DNA from: Pseudomonas sp. dw_612
GTDB taxonomy: Bacteria; Pseudomonadota; Gammaproteobacteria; Pseudomonadales; Pseudomonadaceae
Length of the DNA stretch: 64,000 nt
NCBI RefSeq assembly: GCF_018449725.1
Contig: NZ_JAAVVC010000006.1
Location: 295,650-359,649 of the forward strand
Direction: 5' to 3'
In this document: positions 63,520-64,000 of the stretch, one piece after another
How the letters are laid out: each line of letters begins with the position of its first letter
Numbering within the stretch: the first letter of the stretch is position 1
Program-made: the position numbers and the translations under genes
The notes under the pieces: generated by a model
The model's input: only the letters and a program-made list of their open reading frames with translations
The model's database searches: none
What the model was told of the DNA's origin: nothing

Positions 63520-63978
63520 ATGCCTGCCTGTACGAATGCTGGTCGTCTGCGAATTGGTCGTTTTTCCGAGTCTGGACGTATTTACCTGATAACGGCGGTC
63601 GTTCACCAGCGACAGCCGTTTTTTGCTGATTGGCGCCTGGGGCGATTGGTCGTGAAGCAGCTGCGCGAAGTGGAGGAAGAGGGGTGGGCGGATTTTTTGA
63701 CCTGGGTTGTGATGCCGGATCATATGCACTGCCTTTTGCAGTTGAGGGATAGAACATTGGCCAACGTGGTGTGTCGCATCAAGTCTCGTAGCAGTTTGGC
63801 CGTTAATCAGGCGTTGGGACGGCGAGGGCGGTTATGGCAGAAGGGCTATCACGACCGAGCCGTTCGCAAGGAGGACGATGTGAAGGATATTGCGCGATAC
63901 GTAGTTCGCAACCCCATACGCGCGGGATTGGTTGCGCGAGTTCATGACTACCCGCTATGGGATGCGTGTTGGCTCTGA
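63520..63978 (+). CDS. REP-associated tyrosine transposase (RAYT)
   Basis: Y1-type transposase of the TnpA-REP/IS200-IS605-like group, 152 aa. HUH motif as His-Met-His in 'VVMPDHMHCLL', catalytic Tyr probably in 'LWQKGYHDRAVRKEDD', and the closing 'ARYVVRNPIRAGLV' typical of the family. Ribosome site AAGGAGG lies eight bases upstream. RAYTs are domesticated, usually single-copy proteins linked to spread of REP doublets; several such doublets occur in this window. I see no clear REP pair immediately beside this gene; the last 22 bases of the window show nothing. Confidence 0.88.
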   Translation: MPACTNAGRLRIGRFSESGRIYLITAVVHQRQPFFADWRLGRLVVKQLREVEEEGWADFLTWVVMPDHMHCLLQLRDRTLANVVCRIKSRSSLAVNQALGRRGRLWQKGYHDRAVRKEDDVKDIARYVVRNPIRAGLVARVHDYPLWDACWL

Positions 63979-64000
63979 TGTATCGCGGCGCCAGATTTTA

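Overview
The window is GC-rich, gene-dense chromosomal DNA that reads as a Pseudomonas of the P. fluorescens group. The reasons are a P. fluorescens-type mtl (mannitol/polyol) operon with its AraC regulator, a MexEF-OprN efflux operon with MexS and MexT, a DUF1652 protein, and several REP-type inverted pairs ('GGGAGCGAGCTTGCTCGCGAT' and relatives) together with a REP-associated transposase. I see no rRNA, tRNA, CRISPR array, integrase or prophage.

Layout. (1) 1-9.0 kb: mannitol/polyol utilisation on the minus strand, mtlR then mtlE-F-G-K-D-Y, with mtlY cut by the window edge. REP pairs sit at two operon junctions and an array of four 114-bp repeats lies before mtlY. (2) 9-11.4 kb: a PI-PLC X-domain protein and a glycosyltransferase. 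(3) 11.5-23 kb: a signalling region. A lone receiver is followed by a plus-strand operon of triple-receiver hybrid kinase, CheR, CheB, receiver-kinase and receiver, with no chemoreceptor. Then come a halovibrin-like lipoprotein and a minus-strand KaiC-like ATPase with a hybrid kinase. (4) 23-28.8 kb: TPR protein, bestrophin-like channel, and a FUSC/DUF1656/HlyD efflux set. (5) 28.9-34.8 kb: mexEF-oprN. (6) 35-47.9 kb: a catabolic block lying between mexE and mexT. It holds a LysR/aldo-keto reductase pair, a fructosamine (Amadori compound) operon frlB-frlD with an amino-acid-type ABC transporter and a GntR regulator, and an opine-oxidase-like heterotrimer with RidA, a binding protein and an OccR-like LysR regulator. 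(7) 47.9-50.2 kb: mexT and the divergent mexS. (8) 50.2-59.4 kb: an unrecognised 484-aa protein with a MocR-type regulator, pgm, a pirin, a UvrD-like helicase and DUF1652. (9) 59.6-63.4 kb: a SnoaL-AraC regulator with a PuuB-like oxidoreductase, a cupin and a polyamine-binding protein. (10) 63.5 kb: the REP-associated tyrosine transposase.

How the parts work together. Region 1 imports polyols, oxidises them to ketoses and phosphorylates xylulose under MtlR. Regions 5 and 7 are one regulatory unit: MexT activates mexEF-oprN, and MexS is its usual modulator. I recall the P. aeruginosa arrangement as mexS/mexT/mexE side by side; here gene orientations are kept but about 13 kb of catabolic genes lies between mexT and mexE. 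Sites fitting the MexT box spacing are visible upstream of both mexE and mexS. Region 6 looks built to use amino-acid conjugates (Amadori products, opine-like secondary amines), but neither transport part has an ATPase gene here. The best candidates for undescribed biology are the receptor-less CheR/CheB/kinase operon with its stop-start mini-ORF chain, the KaiC-kinase pair, the catabolic block inside the mex locus, and the unrecognised 484-aa protein/MocR pair.
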